Shown one piece after another: positions 5,714 through 6,105 of a stretch of DNA of 6,105 nt. The notes below the pieces were generated by a model. It saw only the letters and a list, made by a program, of their open reading frames with translations. It made no database searches and was not told the DNA's origin. The stretch covers positions 1 through 6,105 of the forward strand of contig JASGGE010000183.1 in the NCBI GenBank assembly GCA_047605205.1, given 5' to 3'. The stretch's first letter is position 1. Each line of letters starts with the position of its first letter. The translations under genes were made by a program, and so were the position numbers. The DNA comes from Siphonobacter sp047605205 (lineage in GTDB: Bacteria > Bacteroidota > Bacteroidia > Cytophagales > Spirosomataceae).

Positions 5714-6105
5714 TTAATCTTTAAAACGCTCCCATTTGATGAGCATAAACTTGTCACCGAGTTCAGTTACAATCAGACCTGAGCTTCGCAAATTTTCCCG
5801 ATTTGTAAAATATTCGGCTAATTCTTTGTGATTCAGTATCTTATAGGTTGGGTGATATTCGGTGTTTTTAGGAATTTTAATCTGATATTTTTTTACCCAG
5901 TTCATTACTGATACGTGGCTAACTCCTAATAATCGCTCAATTTCACGGTAGCTTACTCCCTCAATATACAGCTGTAAAGCCTTGATAACGTAGTAGGTGC
6001 TGATGCCTTTTCCGAGTTTATCAACGGTAAAATGGTATTGACACGCCTTGCAATGGTACCGCTGCCGATCTTTGATAATACCCGATTTCGTTACATCAGA
6101 AGAAT
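5714..6105 (-). CDS. InsA-like zinc-ribbon/helix-turn-helix protein, 5'-truncated by the window edge
   Basis: The frame is open from the right edge to a TAA at 5714-5716, giving 129 visible residues; a methionine at 5905 is internal, because the conserved domain continues upstream of it. Visible residues begin SSDVTKSGIIKDRQRYHCKAC, the second half of an IS1 InsA-type zinc ribbon: C18 and C21 are the second Cys pair and the first pair should lie off the window. Residues about 46-73 (YIEGVSYREIERLLGVSHV, then NWVKKY) form a helix-turn-helix like that of InsA. IS1 InsA is about 91 residues and works with InsB. Here the helix-turn-helix is followed by about 56 residues ending FMLIKWERFKD that are not InsB and have no DDE catalytic residues. 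It could be a domesticated DNA-binding regulator or a remnant or solitary transposase-like gene. Only the InsA-like fold is well supported. Confidence 0.8.
   Translation of the reverse strand, partial: SSDVTKSGIIKDRQRYHCKACQYHFTVDKLGKGISTYYVIKALQLYIEGVSYREIERLLGVSHVSVMNWVKKYQIKIPKNTEYHPTYKILNHKELAEYFTNRENLRSSGLIVTELGDKFMLIKWERFKD

Noticed and set aside
5714..5905. A complete 63-residue gene starting at the ATG at 5905
   Set aside because: The conserved zinc-ribbon and helix-turn-helix frame continues unbroken upstream to the window edge, so this ATG is internal.

Overview
The window looks like a Bacteroidota chromosome, probably a Cytophagales/Spirosoma-like bacterium. Reasons: the style of the proteins, the lack of clear Shine-Dalgarno sequences with AT-rich leaders before several starts, -7-like elements of the TAnnTTTG type, and moderate GC. 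This assignment is inference; no rRNA or marker gene is present. All supported genes lie on the minus strand, so transcription runs from high to low coordinates.

Layout from right to left (direction of transcription). At 6105-5714 is the 3' part of a gene for an IS1 InsA-like zinc-ribbon/helix-turn-helix protein that lacks a DDE transposase domain. At 5532-4042 is an MFS transporter of the metabolite:H+ symporter type with an extra periplasmic loop. At 3950-3735 is a 71-residue two-helix membrane protein. A compact block follows: a 66-residue DUF3311-like membrane protein (3659-3459) overlapping by 8 bases a 912-residue fusion of a sodium:solute symporter with a STAC domain and a histidine kinase (3466-728), then, 4 bases on, a stand-alone receiver-domain response regulator (723-352). 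A strong hairpin terminator (251-286) closes this block. After a 200-base intergenic stretch, the first 16 codons of another gene run off the left edge (49-1); they look like the N-terminus of acetyl-CoA synthetase (acs).

The likely theme is sensing and uptake of a small carbon source, plausibly acetate or another carboxylate. The symporter-kinase architecture is that of the CbrA and CrbS sensors of Proteobacteria, and CrbS/CrbR controls acs there. Two details support a linked unit. A spaced motif (GTATACT, 13 bases, GTATC on the plus strand) occurs about 105-110 bases upstream of both the acs-like start and the MFS start, and nowhere else that I noticed in the window. The response regulator has no DNA-binding domain, so how the signal reaches promoters is open. 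The main caveat is that acs is identified from only 16 residues.
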